This document shows, one piece after another, positions 33,549 to 42,822 of a stretch of DNA of 64,000 bases. How positions within the stretch are numbered: the stretch's first letter is position 1; every line of letters starts with the position of its first letter. The DNA is from Microbispora bryophytorum (lineage in GTDB: Bacteria > Actinomycetota > Actinomycetes > Streptosporangiales > Streptosporangiaceae), in NCBI RefSeq assembly GCF_006874465.1, contig NZ_VIRL01000028.1, positions 1-64,000 of the forward strand. The letters are read 5' to 3'. The notes under the pieces were generated by a model. That model did no database searches. It worked only from the letters and a program-made list of their open reading frames with translations, and was not told the origin of the DNA. The position numbers and the translations under genes were made by a program.

Positions 33549-35621
33549 CTATGTGGTAGATCGTCCCGTTTGGCCAGGGAAAGCGCCTCCAGGCCTTCCG
33601 GAGCCGCCGGTCGCAGAGCCTCTGGTCGCAGAGCCTTCGGTCACGGGGCCGGTCGCAGGGCCGCCGGAAGTGCCGCGACGCTCCGTTCCGCGTTCGGAGC
33701 CGCCGCCCCGGATCCCACCGGGCACGCCCGGCAGTGAGCCGTCCCGGCCGGAGCGGCCGGGACCCGAGCCGTCCCCGGCTCTTCGCGCCCTCTCGCCGTC
33801 CCCGGTGCTTCGTGTCCCCCCGCTACCTCCGGCGCTCGGTGTCCTCCCGCCGTCCCGGGTGCTCGGTGCCCTCCCGCTACCTCCGGCGCTGGGTGTCCTC
33901 TCGCCGCCTCCGGCGCTTTGCGCCTCGTGCCTGCCGCCGTGTCCGCCGCGCCCTGGCGGTAGGGCCGTGGGCCCGCCGTGGCCGCCGTGTCCGCCCGAGG
34001 GCTTGTGGAAGGACGCGGGAGTCGGCGGCCACTCCCGGTGGAGACGGGAATGGTGCTGGTGGTCACGCCAGGGCGGACGGTGACCCGGCCAGTGCGCCGG
34101 AGGTGGTCCGCCCCGGGGCGACCAGCCCGGGCCGGGGCCGCCGGGACCATGTCCACCGGAGCCGGGCCCGCCTGGACCATGTCCACCGGAGCCCGGCCAA
34201 CCGGAGCCCGGCCCGCCCGACCCGGGGCCGCCGGAACCCGGCCAGCCGGGGGTGCCGGAGCCGCCGGGGGTGCTCGGGGTGCCGGAGCCGCCGGGGGGTG
34301 TGGAGGTGGTGACGGGCGTGGGCGTCGGGCCGGACGGCGAGGCGCCGGGCCCCTGCGAGGACGACCCCCCTGCGGGGTGCCCCGGGGGCTTCCCGTGCGA
34401 CACGGGGCGGTGCGGCCGATCGGCGGGGGGCACGGGTGCGGGCAGGGGCGCCGGGCGCGGCACGGGGACCGGCCTCGCGGGAACCACGGGCACGACCGGC
34501 TCGGCCAGCTCCCGGGATACCGGAGGCGCGGGCGAGCGCCCGCCGGCCTCGTCGGCCCCGGCGGCCTCGTCCGACGACCCCTCGGGAGACGCGGCGCCGC
34601 CGGACACGCCGGCCGACGCCTCCGCCGTGGGGAGCCGGAGCGGGGCGATCGTGTCGGCGGCCCGCTCGCGCAGGTCCCCGGCGAACTGGGCGAACACGAG
34701 CGCGATCGTCGCCACCGCCGCCAGGGCGGCCACGGCGCCCGCCACCGCCTGCGCCAGCCTCCCCTCGCGGCGACCGGCCCTCGGGAAGCCCGCGGCGTTG
34801 AGCCCGCCGATGCGCTTGGCGACGTACCGCCGATAGGGGACGAGTTCGGGGTCGATGAAGCTGCTGAGCACCCGCACCCGCAGCGTCTCCGGCAGGGCGA
34901 TCTGGGGGAGCAGGCCGAACACCTTTGCCGGGGAGATCTGCCTGACGCGCTGGTGCGCGCAGGTCTCGCACCGCGCGAGGTGCCGGCTGAGCTGGGCCCG
35001 CGCCTGCGGGGTGAGCTCCCCCGTGAACTCCGCGAGGATGGCGGACGCCCGCGCGCAGTCGTGGGTGGCACGCCTCGCGAGGATCTCGACGGTCACCGTC
35101 TCACGCAGGCGTTCCGTGGCCGCGTCGAGGAGCGCCTCGGCATACCGCTCGCCCGCGCCGAGCACCGCGGCCAGGTCCTGGCCGCTCATCCCGTGCCGGG
35201 CCGCCAGTTCGAGCACCTCCCGGTCCTCGACCGACAGCGTCCCCACGGCGCTGCTCGCGACGAGGCGCAGGTCGGCCTCGGCGCCTTCGGCCGCGACGCC
35301 GGGGAAGGGCACGGTCGCGAGGGGGATCGGCCCGGTGTCCGGCCCGGCGTCCGGCCCGGTCTCCTCCGGCGTGCGGCGGCGCATGCACTCGCCGCGGGCC
35401 AGGGCGTACAGCCAGGGACGGAACCTGTCCGGGTCGGCCAGTGAGCCGACGAGGGCCTCCGCGGCGATCAACGTGTCGCGCAGCGCGACCTGGGCGGCGT
35501 CGGGACCGGCCAGCAATGTGCGGCAGTACCTGTAGAGATTGCCCGCATATGTGTCATAAAGGGCGGCCAGCGCTCCCGGATCCCGGGCCCGCAACGCCTC
35601 GACCAGGACGCCATCATTCAT
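33549..35621 (-). CDS. ECF-like sigma factor fused to zinc-finger anti-sigma, membrane span and Pro/Gly-rich exterior domain
   Basis: Length 690 aa. Residues 5-85 look like sigma region 2 (DPGALAALYDTYAGNLYRYC; FRPWLYALARGECMRRR). Residues 125-180 look like region 4 (LSVEDREVLELAARHGMSGQ, LAAVLGAGERYAEALLDAA). A zinc-binding HLARCETCAHQR follows near 220, with an upstream His-Asp-Cys. Residues about 298-320 form one membrane helix (AVAGAVAALAAVATIALVFAQ). The final 360 residues are Pro, Gly, Ser, Thr and His repeats, predicted outside. The layout suggests a membrane-tethered sigma factor whose anti-sigma is built in. Its region 4 is degenerate, so promoter recognition is uncertain. Start ATG 35621. 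Confidence 0.75.
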   Translation of the reverse strand: MNDGVLVEALRARDPGALAALYDTYAGNLYRYCRTLLAGPDAAQVALRDTLIAAEALVGSLADPDRFRPWLYALARGECMRRRTPEETGPDAGPDTGPIPLATVPFPGVAAEGAEADLRLVASSAVGTLSVEDREVLELAARHGMSGQDLAAVLGAGERYAEALLDAATERLRETVTVEILARRATHDCARASAILAEFTGELTPQARAQLSRHLARCETCAHQRVRQISPAKVFGLLPQIALPETLRVRVLSSFIDPELVPYRRYVAKRIGGLNAAGFPRAGRREGRLAQAVAGAVAALAAVATIALVFAQFAGDLRERAADTIAPLRLPTAEASAGVSGGAASPEGSSDEAAGADEAGGRSPAPPVSRELAEPVVPVVPARPVPVPRPAPLPAPVPPADRPHRPVSHGKPPGHPAGGSSSQGPGASPSGPTPTPVTTSTPPGGSGTPSTPGGSGTPGWPGSGGPGSGGPGSGWPGSGGHGPGGPGSGGHGPGGPGPGWSPRGGPPPAHWPGHRPPWRDHQHHSRLHREWPPTPASFHKPSGGHGGHGGPTALPPGRGGHGGRHEAQSAGGGERTPSAGGSGRAPSTRDGGRTPSAGGSGGTRSTGDGERARRAGDGSGPGRSGRDGSLPGVPGGIRGGGSERGTERRGTSGGPATGPVTEGSATRGSATGGSGRPGGAFPGQTGRSTT

Positions 35622-35812
35622 ATAACTGAGAGTAAATGCTCAGTAACTCCCCGCTCCACCCATTCAGGGGAAGTCACGTGCCCGCGTCGTCGGCTTTTAC
35701 CTCTGCCATCCAGTTAAATTGCCGGAGTTCGGCGCTCTATTAGGCGATTTATTGCGAATGATCCGGCCCGCTGGGAAGACGCCGTGCACGACGCCGTACA
35801 GGCGTCTGTCAC

Positions 35813-35840
35813 CCCCTGACGGTCATCCCCTGACGGTCAT
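35813..35840. repeat. 14-bp perfect tandem duplication at a stop codon
   Basis: CCCCTGACGGTCAT occurs twice in direct succession (35813-35826, 35827-35840) and covers the last four codons and stop of the reductase gene. Confidence 0.85.
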
Positions 35841-36920
35841 TCCCGCCTCGGCGCAGCCCCGCGTGAGCGCATCGAGGCCGAAGGCGTCCACGGGTCCCAG
35901 GGCACCGGTGCCGCGCACGCCCTCGGCCAGTGCCGTCGTCGCCGCCCAGGCCAGCACACCGGCCGTGAACTCGTACGGGTCGCCTCCGGTCAGGTGGACG
36001 ACGGCCAGGCGGCGGCCTCCCGCGTCGTACGCCTCGGCGACGACGCTCGACGACATGTCCGCCCCGGCCGGCGCGCCGGCCCCGCCCGTACGGAGCACCC
36101 GGTCGGCCAGCGCCTCGGTCGCCCGCCGGACCCCCGGCAGCGCGGCGATGACGGGGGTCGCCTTCGCCAGCACGCCCGCGACCCTGGTCAGCCCGCCCAG
36201 CCAGCCGAGGTAGACGTTCACCTCGCGCAGGCCGTGATGCGCGGGCGGCAGCGTGAAGTGCTCGGACGCCCCGATGGACAGGCCGTGCCGCACGCGGCCG
36301 TCGACGAGGAACTTCCGGGTGCGGCCGTGCTCGGGGACGATGCGGCCCTCGCGGAAGCCGTACATCGGTTCGAGGACCATTCCCAGCGCCGAGGCACGGG
36401 TCCCGGCGCTCGCGCGACGCGCCGTGCCGCCCTCCACGAAGTAGCCGACGTCCACCCGGACGGCCCCCGGCCCGGCCTTGCGCAGAGCCAGGGCCGCGGC
36501 GAGGTTGCCGGGCACGTAGTCGTATCCGAAGGCGGTGACCAGGGCCGCGCCCCGGGCCGCCGCGGCGGGGCCGTGCCGCTGGAAGATCCGCTTGACGAAC
36601 GTGGGCTCGCCGGTGGTGTCGAAGTAGACCGCGCCCGCCTCGGTCGCGGCGGCGATCGCGGCCTCTCCCCATCGGACGAACGGGCCGACGGTCGAGATCA
36701 GCACGTCGCCCGGCGCGACGATCCTGCGTACGGACTCCGGGCGGCAGACGTCGGCGACCGCGATGGGCAGGCCGCCGCCCAGCGCGTCGGCCAGGGCGGT
36801 GAGCCGCGTCTGGTCCCGCCCGGCCAGCAGCGGCCGGGCCCCACGTGCGACGAGCGCCTCGGCGGTGAGCCTGCCGGTGAAGCCGGTGGCTCCGAACAGC
36901 ACGATCCTGGGGATGGCCAT
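35823..36920 (-). CDS. saccharopine-dehydrogenase-like / trans-acting enoyl-reductase-like protein
   Basis: Length 365 aa. Rossmann start IVLFGATGFTGRLTAEALVARGARPLLAGRD, LISTVGPFVRWGEAAIAAA, YFDTTGEPTFVK and TAFGYDYVPGNLAAALAL. These are hallmarks of the saccharopine dehydrogenase NADP-binding family that includes mycobacterial trans-acting enoyl reductases. Substrate unknown; no polyketide or lipid genes are adjacent. ATG 36920 is the family start, and upstream frame sequence belongs to an antisense shadow of the lipoprotein gene. The stop lies inside a 14-bp tandem duplication. Confidence 0.82.
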   Translation of the reverse strand: MAIPRIVLFGATGFTGRLTAEALVARGARPLLAGRDQTRLTALADALGGGLPIAVADVCRPESVRRIVAPGDVLISTVGPFVRWGEAAIAAATEAGAVYFDTTGEPTFVKRIFQRHGPAAAARGAALVTAFGYDYVPGNLAAALALRKAGPGAVRVDVGYFVEGGTARRASAGTRASALGMVLEPMYGFREGRIVPEHGRTRKFLVDGRVRHGLSIGASEHFTLPPAHHGLREVNVYLGWLGGLTRVAGVLAKATPVIAALPGVRRATEALADRVLRTGGAGAPAGADMSSSVVAEAYDAGGRRLAVVHLTGGDPYEFTAGVLAWAATTALAEGVRGTGALGPVDAFGLDALTRGCAEAGMTVRG

Positions 36921-36967
36921 CCCGCTACGGTAACCCTCCTGGCCTGTCAAGATCGGCAGAGGGCCGC

Positions 36968-37759
36968 TCACTGACGCCGGTCGTTGGGCGGCGGATATCC
37001 GCGGTCCTTGACGAACGGCTCCGTCGTCGGCGCGACAGTGTGCAGCGGAACGGCTCCCGCCTGGGCCAGGTCCTCGTACGTCTTGGCGGTCGAGCCCCAG
37101 GTCGTGGCGTGCACGTCGGTCGCGCCGACCTGCCCGCGCACGCCCTCGACGGTGATGACGAACCTGCGCCTGGCTCCCGGCCGTACGTCGTCCACATATG
37201 ACGTGGCCCCGCCGACGAGCTTGCCCGCCGCATCGCGCAGCAGGGCCGTGACGGCGAGCCCGCCGGCGGGCTTGCGGAACGGGTCGAGCACGTAGCCGGT
37301 GACCAGGTAGGACCCGTTCGTCAGCTTGTCGGTGCGGACGTCCGAGATCGGGAACTTGAGGAACGCCGACGGAACGCGCGGGATGGGCCGCCACGTGGCG
37401 GGCCGGTAGTCGATCTTCACGCGCACCGGCTGGGCGGGGCTCGTGACCCGGCCGCTGAAGGCCAGCGGACGGCCGGGCGGCACCGCGTCCAGCGGCTGCT
37501 CCTGGTGGACGACCTCCTTGCCGGCGGCGTCCACGGCCGTGATCACGGCGACGGCGTTCTCGCCGAACTGCCAGCGGTTGGGGTTGCTCAGCACCCCCGC
37601 CCAGGTCACGGCGTACCCGGCCCCCGAGCGCACGATCGAGGACATGTGTTCCTTGAGGGCCAGCGGTTGCGGGCCCTCCTGCTTGTCTTCCCTCGCGCAC
37701 GACGCCATCGCCAGCGCGGCGAGGGCGAGTGCGACGGTCAAGTGGCAACGTCGCGTCAC
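36968..37759 (-). CDS. secreted lipoprotein, function unknown
   Basis: Length 263 aa. N terminus with hydrophobic core VALALAALAMASC forming a lipobox (ASC), so the mature chain would be anchored at Cys21. The rest looks like a beta-sandwich of FxLYD-like type (SGAGYAVTWAGVLSNPNRWQFGENAVAVITAVDAAG; YLVTGYVLDPFRKPAGGLAVTALLRDAAG). No enzyme motif. GTG 37759 may be leaderless, with TATGAC six bases before it. A TTG five codons inside is an alternative. Located 47 bp upstream of the reductase gene in the same orientation. Confidence 0.75.
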   Translation of the reverse strand: MTRRCHLTVALALAALAMASCAREDKQEGPQPLALKEHMSSIVRSGAGYAVTWAGVLSNPNRWQFGENAVAVITAVDAAGKEVVHQEQPLDAVPPGRPLAFSGRVTSPAQPVRVKIDYRPATWRPIPRVPSAFLKFPISDVRTDKLTNGSYLVTGYVLDPFRKPAGGLAVTALLRDAAGKLVGGATSYVDDVRPGARRRFVITVEGVRGQVGATDVHATTWGSTAKTYEDLAQAGAVPLHTVAPTTEPFVKDRGYPPPNDRRQ

Positions 37760-37974
37760 TTAGCCGTCATAACCGCTGAATGGGGCGCCGCCTCCGGGAC
37801 ACGCGCGCTCCCGCCGGTATCTTTACCGGCCGTCTATCGCGGGCGGACCCCGCATGGCTCGTCCCCGGCCTGCCCCGCCACTCCTTCCCCCCGAGGAGCC
37901 CGCTGACGTGCGGTGCGCGAGGATGGAGGCGGGGACGAGCGGAAAGGCGGCCGAGGAGCAGCGGGGAGGACACG

Positions 37975-38844
37975 GTGGATCTCTCGGAACTGGGGGCGTT
38001 CCTGCGGTCGCGCAGAGACCGGCTGAGCCCGGAGGCCGCCGGCCTGCCGCACGGCGGCCGGCGAAGGGTGCCCGGCCTGCGCAGGGACGAGGTGGCGGAG
38101 CAGGCGAGCCTGTCCTCCGACTACTACACGGAGCTGGAGCAGGGACGCGGCCAGACCCCGTCGAAGCCGGTCCTGCACGCCTTGGCCCGCGCGCTGCGCC
38201 TGTGCCCGGACGAGACCGCCCACCTGTTCCACCTGGCGGGGTGTCCGGCGCCGCCCGGGACGGAGCCCGTGCGGATGCAGTCGGCGCTGCAGCAGCTCAT
38301 GACACGGCTCGAGGACACCCCCGCCATGGTGATCACCGACATGCACGAGGTGGTCGTGCAGAACCACACCGCGCAGGTCCTGGTCGGGCCGCAGGCAGGG
38401 CTGACCGGGATCCGGGCGAGTTTCCTCTACCACTGGTTCACCGTCCCGGCCACCCGCGACCTCTATCCGCCGGAGGACCACGACTACCACTCCCGGCTGC
38501 TCGTCTCCGATCTGCGCGCCGCGGTCGCGCGTCGTGGCCCAACGGACGCCGTCTGCCGCGAGCTCGTCGGCCATCTGCTGGACACGAGCGACGAGTTCGC
38601 CGGGCTGTGGCGGGCGCACGAGGTCAGGGTCCGCCACGAGGAGTACAAGCGAGTCGTCAACCCGGTGCTCGGCACCCTCAAGGTCACCTGCAACAGCATC
38701 GTCACCGCGGACGCCGCCCAGCGGCTGCTCTGGTTCGTCCCCGACGACGCCGACGTCGTGCCGAGGATGCACGCGCTCAATCCGGCTGACGTCTGGCGCG
38801 ACACGCCCGGGCCGGCGTTCGGGCTGGCCGGAAGCTGGGGTTGA
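37975..38844 (+). CDS. Xre-family regulator with MmyB-like ligand domain
   Basis: Length 289 aa. HTH at residues 5-70: LGAFLRSRRDRLSPEAAGL, RRRVPGLRRDEVAEQASLSSDYYTELEQGRGQTPS. The C-terminal MmyB-like domain (LQQLMTRLEDTPAMVITDMHEVV, YHWFTVPATRDLYPPEDHD) binds small ligands, often fatty acids. GTG 37975 has GGGGAGGA five to seven bases upstream; the longer upstream frame is unlike the family. It is followed by an alcohol dehydrogenase and an SDR on the same strand, the probable targets. MmyB-like regulators often sit next to SDR or oxidoreductase genes. Confidence 0.88.
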   Translation: MDLSELGAFLRSRRDRLSPEAAGLPHGGRRRVPGLRRDEVAEQASLSSDYYTELEQGRGQTPSKPVLHALARALRLCPDETAHLFHLAGCPAPPGTEPVRMQSALQQLMTRLEDTPAMVITDMHEVVVQNHTAQVLVGPQAGLTGIRASFLYHWFTVPATRDLYPPEDHDYHSRLLVSDLRAAVARRGPTDAVCRELVGHLLDTSDEFAGLWRAHEVRVRHEEYKRVVNPVLGTLKVTCNSIVTADAAQRLLWFVPDDADVVPRMHALNPADVWRDTPGPAFGLAGSWG

Positions 38845-38927
38845 GCACCCCTGGCTGCGCCGGAGCATGCGGAGCACGCTGGTGAGCGTGCTGCGGGGGC
38901 GTCACCCGTGGCCGACGGAGGAAACCT

Positions 38928-39938
38928 ATGCGTGCGGCACTCGCCACCGGGGTCGACACCCCGCTGTCCCTGATCGACCGTGAGATCCCCGAGCCGGGCC
39001 CGGGCGAGGTTCTGGTGAAGATCACCGCCTGCGGCCTGTGCTTCACGGATCTCAACCTGCTCCGCGGGCACTTCCCGTTCGCCCGCTTCCCGATCATCCC
39101 CGGCCACGAGATCACCGGCACGGTCGCGGCGCTCGGCGACGGCGTCGCCGGCCTGTCCGTGGGTGACGCGGTCGGGGCGCAGTTCCTGTACGACTCCTGT
39201 CGCCACTGCGACTACTGCGTGTCCGGCGACCAGATCCTCTGCCCGGCCAAGCGCATCACCGGCATCACGGCCGACGGCGGCTACGCCGAGTACGGCCTGT
39301 TCAAGGGCGGATACGTGACCCCGCTCCCGGCCGGGCTCGACCCGGTGGCCGCGGCGCCGCTCATGTGCGCGGGCCTGACCGCGTTCAACGGCCTGCGCCG
39401 GGCCGGAGCCACCGCGAGCTCCCGGGTGGCGATCATCGGCGCCGGCGGCATCGGCGCCCTCGCCGTCCAGTACGCCGTCGCCATGGGCGCCCGGGTCGCC
39501 GTGATCGGCCGGTCGGCCGCGGGCGAGGGGGCCGCCAGGGAACTCGGCGCGGAGATGTACGTGGCCAGCCGCGACACCGACCCCGCAGCCGCCCTCAGGG
39601 CGTGGGGTGGCGGCGCCGACGTCATCCTGAACGCCGCCCCCTCCAACGAGGCCGCCTCCGCCGTCCTCACCGGGCTCGCCCCCGACGGCACGATGGTGCT
39701 CTGCGGCTACGACAACACCCCGCTCACCCTCAGCGCCCAGCCGATGGTGCTGAACCGGCTGCACGTCATGGCCTCCCCGTCCGGATCGCCCCACGATCTG
39801 CGCGACACGCTGGCGTTCTCGGCCCAGCACCGCATCCTGCCCAAGGTCACGCCGATCGACCTCGACGAGGCACCGGCGGCTCTCGAAGCCATGGGCGGCG
39901 GGTCCGGCGGCGGCCGCCGCGTCATCACGTTCGCCTGA
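38928..39938 (+). CDS. zinc-dependent alcohol dehydrogenase (MDR superfamily)
   Basis: Length 336 aa. Catalytic zinc residues in ACGLCFTDLNLL and PGHEITG; structural zinc Cys cluster SCRHCDYCVSGDQILC; NAD(P)-binding VAIIGAGGIGALAVQYAVAMG. Ends with the usual LEAMGGGSGGGRRVITFA. It oxidises or reduces an unknown alcohol/aldehyde pair. GGAGGAA lies upstream of the ATG. Part of the Xre-ADH-SDR run; the gap to the SDR is filled by a 14-bp tandem repeat. Confidence 0.9.
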   Translation: MRAALATGVDTPLSLIDREIPEPGPGEVLVKITACGLCFTDLNLLRGHFPFARFPIIPGHEITGTVAALGDGVAGLSVGDAVGAQFLYDSCRHCDYCVSGDQILCPAKRITGITADGGYAEYGLFKGGYVTPLPAGLDPVAAAPLMCAGLTAFNGLRRAGATASSRVAIIGAGGIGALAVQYAVAMGARVAVIGRSAAGEGAARELGAEMYVASRDTDPAAALRAWGGGADVILNAAPSNEAASAVLTGLAPDGTMVLCGYDNTPLTLSAQPMVLNRLHVMASPSGSPHDLRDTLAFSAQHRILPKVTPIDLDEAPAALEAMGGGSGGGRRVITFA

Positions 39939-39971
39939 CTCGTTTCGCATGACTCGTTTCGCATGACTCGT
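39936..39971. repeat. 14-bp tandem repeat starting at the ADH stop codon, 2.6 copies
   Basis: TGACTCGTTTCGCA at 39936 and 39950, then TGACTCGT at 39964. The three TGA triplets fall in three different frames because 14 is not a multiple of 3. Confidence 0.85.
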
Positions 39972-39982
39972 AAGGAATACCG

Positions 39983-40879
39983 ATGAGCAAGACCATCCTG
40001 ATCACCGGTGCGAGCTCCGGATTCGGCGCGCTGTCCGCGCGCGCCCTGGCCCGCGCCGGGCACACCGTGTACGCGGCCATGCGCGCCACCACCGGCCGCA
40101 ACGCCCCTCGCGTGGCCGAGGCGGCCGGCTACGCCAGGGAACACGGCGTGGACCTGCGCACCGTCGAGCTGGACGTGCTCTCACAGGAGTCGGCGGACGC
40201 CGCGGTCGCGACCGTCCTGGCCGAGACGGGCGGCATCGACGTGGTCGTGCACAACGCCGGCCACATGGTGCTCGGCCCCGCCGAGGCGTTCACCCCCGAG
40301 GAGCTCGCCGCCGTCTACGACACGAACGTGCTCGGCAGCCAGCGGCTCAACCGGGCGGTCCTGCCGCACCTGCGCGAGCGGCGGCACGGCCTGCTGCTGT
40401 GGATCGGCTCCAGCTCCACCAGGGGCGGCACCCCGCCCTACCTCGCGCCCTATTTCGCCGCCAAGGCGGCGGCCGACGCCCTGGCGGTGTCGTACGCCGC
40501 CGAGCTGGCCCGCTTCGACATCGAGACCACCATCGTCGTCCCCGGCGCGTTCACCTCGGGCACCAACCACTTCGCCAACGCCGGTCACCCGGCCGAGCAG
40601 GCGGTGATCGCGGCCTACGACGAGCGGTACGGCGCGCTGATGGACCAGGTGGGCGAACGGCTGGCGGCGCTGCAGCCGCCCGGCGCCGACGTGTCCCTGG
40701 TCGCCGACGCCGTCGTCCAGGTCGTCGACACCCCGCACGGCACGCGGCCCTTCCGGGTGCACGTGGATCCGCTCGACGACGGGTCGGCGGAGGTGAGCGA
40801 GGTCGCCGACCGCATCCGCGCCCGCTTCCTCACCCGCATCGGCCTGGCCGACCTGCTCGGCCCGCACCCCGCCGCCTGA
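39983..40879 (+). CDS. short-chain dehydrogenase/reductase
   Basis: Length 298 aa. Cofactor motif TGASSGFGALSARALARAG, VVVHNAGHMVLG, and the catalytic Ser and Tyr-x3-Lys in WIGSSSTRGG...YFAAKAAAD. C-terminal extension PFRVHVDPLDDG. Substrate unknown. TAAGGAATACCG precedes the ATG. It follows the zinc alcohol dehydrogenase by 44 bp and is likely under the same Xre regulator. Confidence 0.9.
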   Translation: MSKTILITGASSGFGALSARALARAGHTVYAAMRATTGRNAPRVAEAAGYAREHGVDLRTVELDVLSQESADAAVATVLAETGGIDVVVHNAGHMVLGPAEAFTPEELAAVYDTNVLGSQRLNRAVLPHLRERRHGLLLWIGSSSTRGGTPPYLAPYFAAKAAADALAVSYAAELARFDIETTIVVPGAFTSGTNHFANAGHPAEQAVIAAYDERYGALMDQVGERLAALQPPGADVSLVADAVVQVVDTPHGTRPFRVHVDPLDDGSAEVSEVADRIRARFLTRIGLADLLGPHPAA

Positions 40880-40909
40880 ACCGCCGTCTGACTCGCCGGA
40901 AGAACGTGG

Positions 40910-42520
40910 CTATCGCGGGCGGACCACGCGTGTCTCGTCCCAGACCGGCTCGGGCGACTCGTACACCCGCCCGTCGGAGCCGAAGACCAGGTAGCGGTCG
41001 AAGTCGGCCGCGAACCAGCGGTCGTGCGTCACCGCCAGCACGGTGCCCGCGAAGGCGTCCAGGCCCTGCTGCAGGGCCTCGGCGCTGGCCAGATCGAGGT
41101 TGTCGGTCGGCTCGTCGAGCAGCAGCAGCGTGGCGCCCGACATTTCAAGCAGCAGGATCTGCAGGCGGGCCTGCTGGCCGCCCGACAGCGTCTCGAACCG
41201 CTGCTCGGCGACCCGGCCGGCGAGTTCGTAGCGGGCCAGGGCCTTCATCGCCTCGTTCTTCAGCCGGGCGTGCTCGGTCATGACGATCTCGCAGGGCGTA
41301 CGGCCGGCCAGTTCGGGCCGGGCGTGGGTCTGCGCGAAGTGCCCGGGGACCACCCGCGCGCCGAGCCTGAAGGTCCCGGTGTGCCGCACGCCCTCCCCGG
41401 CGAGCAGCCGCAGGAAGTGCGACTTGCCCGAGCCGTTCGAGCCGAGGACGGCCACCCGCTCGCCGTACCAGACCTCCATGTCGAAGGGCTTCATGAGGCC
41501 GGTCAGCTCCAGGGCCTCGCACATCACCGCCCGCTTGCCGGTACGGCCGCCGCGCAGGCGCATGCTGATGAGCTGGTCCTTGGGCGCGACCTCCGGCGGC
41601 CCGGCCTCCTCGAACCGGCGCAGCCGGGTCTGGGCCGCGTGGTACGCGGAGGACATGCCGTCGTTGTAGGTGGCCTTCTGCCTGAGCATGACCACCAGGC
41701 GCCTGAGCTTGACGTGCTCCTCGTCCCAGCGCCTGCGCAGCTCGTCGAGCCGCTCGTTGCGCTCCCGCCGCGCCTCGGGGTACGTCGTGAAGCCGCCACC
41801 GTGGATCCAGATGTTGCCGGACTCGACCGTCACGATCCGGTCGGCGGCGTTGGCGAGCAACTGGCGGTCGTGGGAGACCAGCAGCACGGTCTTGGGCGTC
41901 TCGCGCAGCGCCGTCTCCAGCCACACCTTGCCCGGCACGTCGAGGTAGTTGTCGGGCTCGTCGAGCAGCAGCACCTGGTCGGGCCCGCGCAGCAGGGCCT
42001 CCAGCACCAGCCGCTTCTGCTCGCCGCCGGACAGCGTGGCGACCTCGCGATACTTCACCCTGTCGTACGGCGCGCCGAGGGCCGCCATCGTGCAGGCGTC
42101 CCAGAGCACCTCGATGTCGTAGCCCCCGGCGTCGGTGTAGTCGGTGATCGCCTGGGCGTACCGCATCTGGGTCTTCTCGTCCTCGCGCTCCATCATCGCC
42201 AGCTCGGCGGCGTCCAGCCGTTCGGCCGCCGTCCTGACCCGTTCCGGCGCGACGCTGAGCAGCAGGTCCTGGACCGTACGGCCGTCGCGGATGTTGCCGA
42301 CGAACTGCCGCATCACGCCGAGACCGCCCGAATGGGCCACCGTGCCCTCGACCGGCTGGAGATCGCCCGCGATCATCCGGAGCAGGGTCGTCTTGCCCGC
42401 GCCGTTCGGTCCGACCAGGGCCGCCTTGACGCCCTCCCCCACCCGGAACGAGACGTCGTTCAGGAGCATCCTGCCGTCCGGCAGCACATGCGTCAGGTGC
42501 CCGATCTCGACATGCCCCAC
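40910..42520 (-). CDS. ABC-F family ATPase
   Basis: Length 536 aa with two ABC cassettes and no membrane domain. Walker A GPNGAGKTTLLRM (37-49) and GSNGSGKSHFLRL (about 360); signature LSGGEQKRLVLEALL and LSGGQQARLQILLLE; Walker B VLLLDEPDNYLD and LLLLDEPTDNLD. The linker between cassettes (ERNERLDELRRRWDEEHVKL) is a charged helix pair. ABC-F proteins act on ribosomes; some remove antibiotics, others tune translation. This one has no sign of its drug class. GTG 42520 with CAGGAG upstream. Convergent with the SDR and divergent from the acyl-activation pair; the 302-bp gap at 42521-42822 holds nothing else recognised. Confidence 0.92.
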   Translation of the reverse strand: MGHVEIGHLTHVLPDGRMLLNDVSFRVGEGVKAALVGPNGAGKTTLLRMIAGDLQPVEGTVAHSGGLGVMRQFVGNIRDGRTVQDLLLSVAPERVRTAAERLDAAELAMMEREDEKTQMRYAQAITDYTDAGGYDIEVLWDACTMAALGAPYDRVKYREVATLSGGEQKRLVLEALLRGPDQVLLLDEPDNYLDVPGKVWLETALRETPKTVLLVSHDRQLLANAADRIVTVESGNIWIHGGGFTTYPEARRERNERLDELRRRWDEEHVKLRRLVVMLRQKATYNDGMSSAYHAAQTRLRRFEEAGPPEVAPKDQLISMRLRGGRTGKRAVMCEALELTGLMKPFDMEVWYGERVAVLGSNGSGKSHFLRLLAGEGVRHTGTFRLGARVVPGHFAQTHARPELAGRTPCEIVMTEHARLKNEAMKALARYELAGRVAEQRFETLSGGQQARLQILLLEMSGATLLLLDEPTDNLDLASAEALQQGLDAFAGTVLAVTHDRWFAADFDRYLVFGSDGRVYESPEPVWDETRVVRPR

Positions 42521-42822
42521 CGTGAATCTCCTGCTCGGATATGTTCGTGCGCTACCCGCGCAGGCTACTCACCACTTCTGCACGTGGCATCTCGTTTTCC
42601 GCCGGCCGCGCCGTCGAGACTCTTTCAGGCGGAGCGATCGAGGACCGACCGGCCCGAAGCGTTCCCCGGGTCGGGCGGGGCGGCCGACGAGGTGCGGCGG
42701 GAGATCGGGCCCTGTGATCTGGTGTCCGATGTTTTCCACAGTCCCGGAATCTTTTGACCTGGTGGCGAATCGCCTGGAAATAGCCTGGCGTTTTAGGGAT
42801 TTCCGAGTCAAAGGGGCCGGAG

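Noticed and set aside
38484-39950. Minus-strand 488-codon frame opposite the alcohol dehydrogenase
   Set aside because: Antisense shadow; the plus-strand dehydrogenase has full catalytic motifs.
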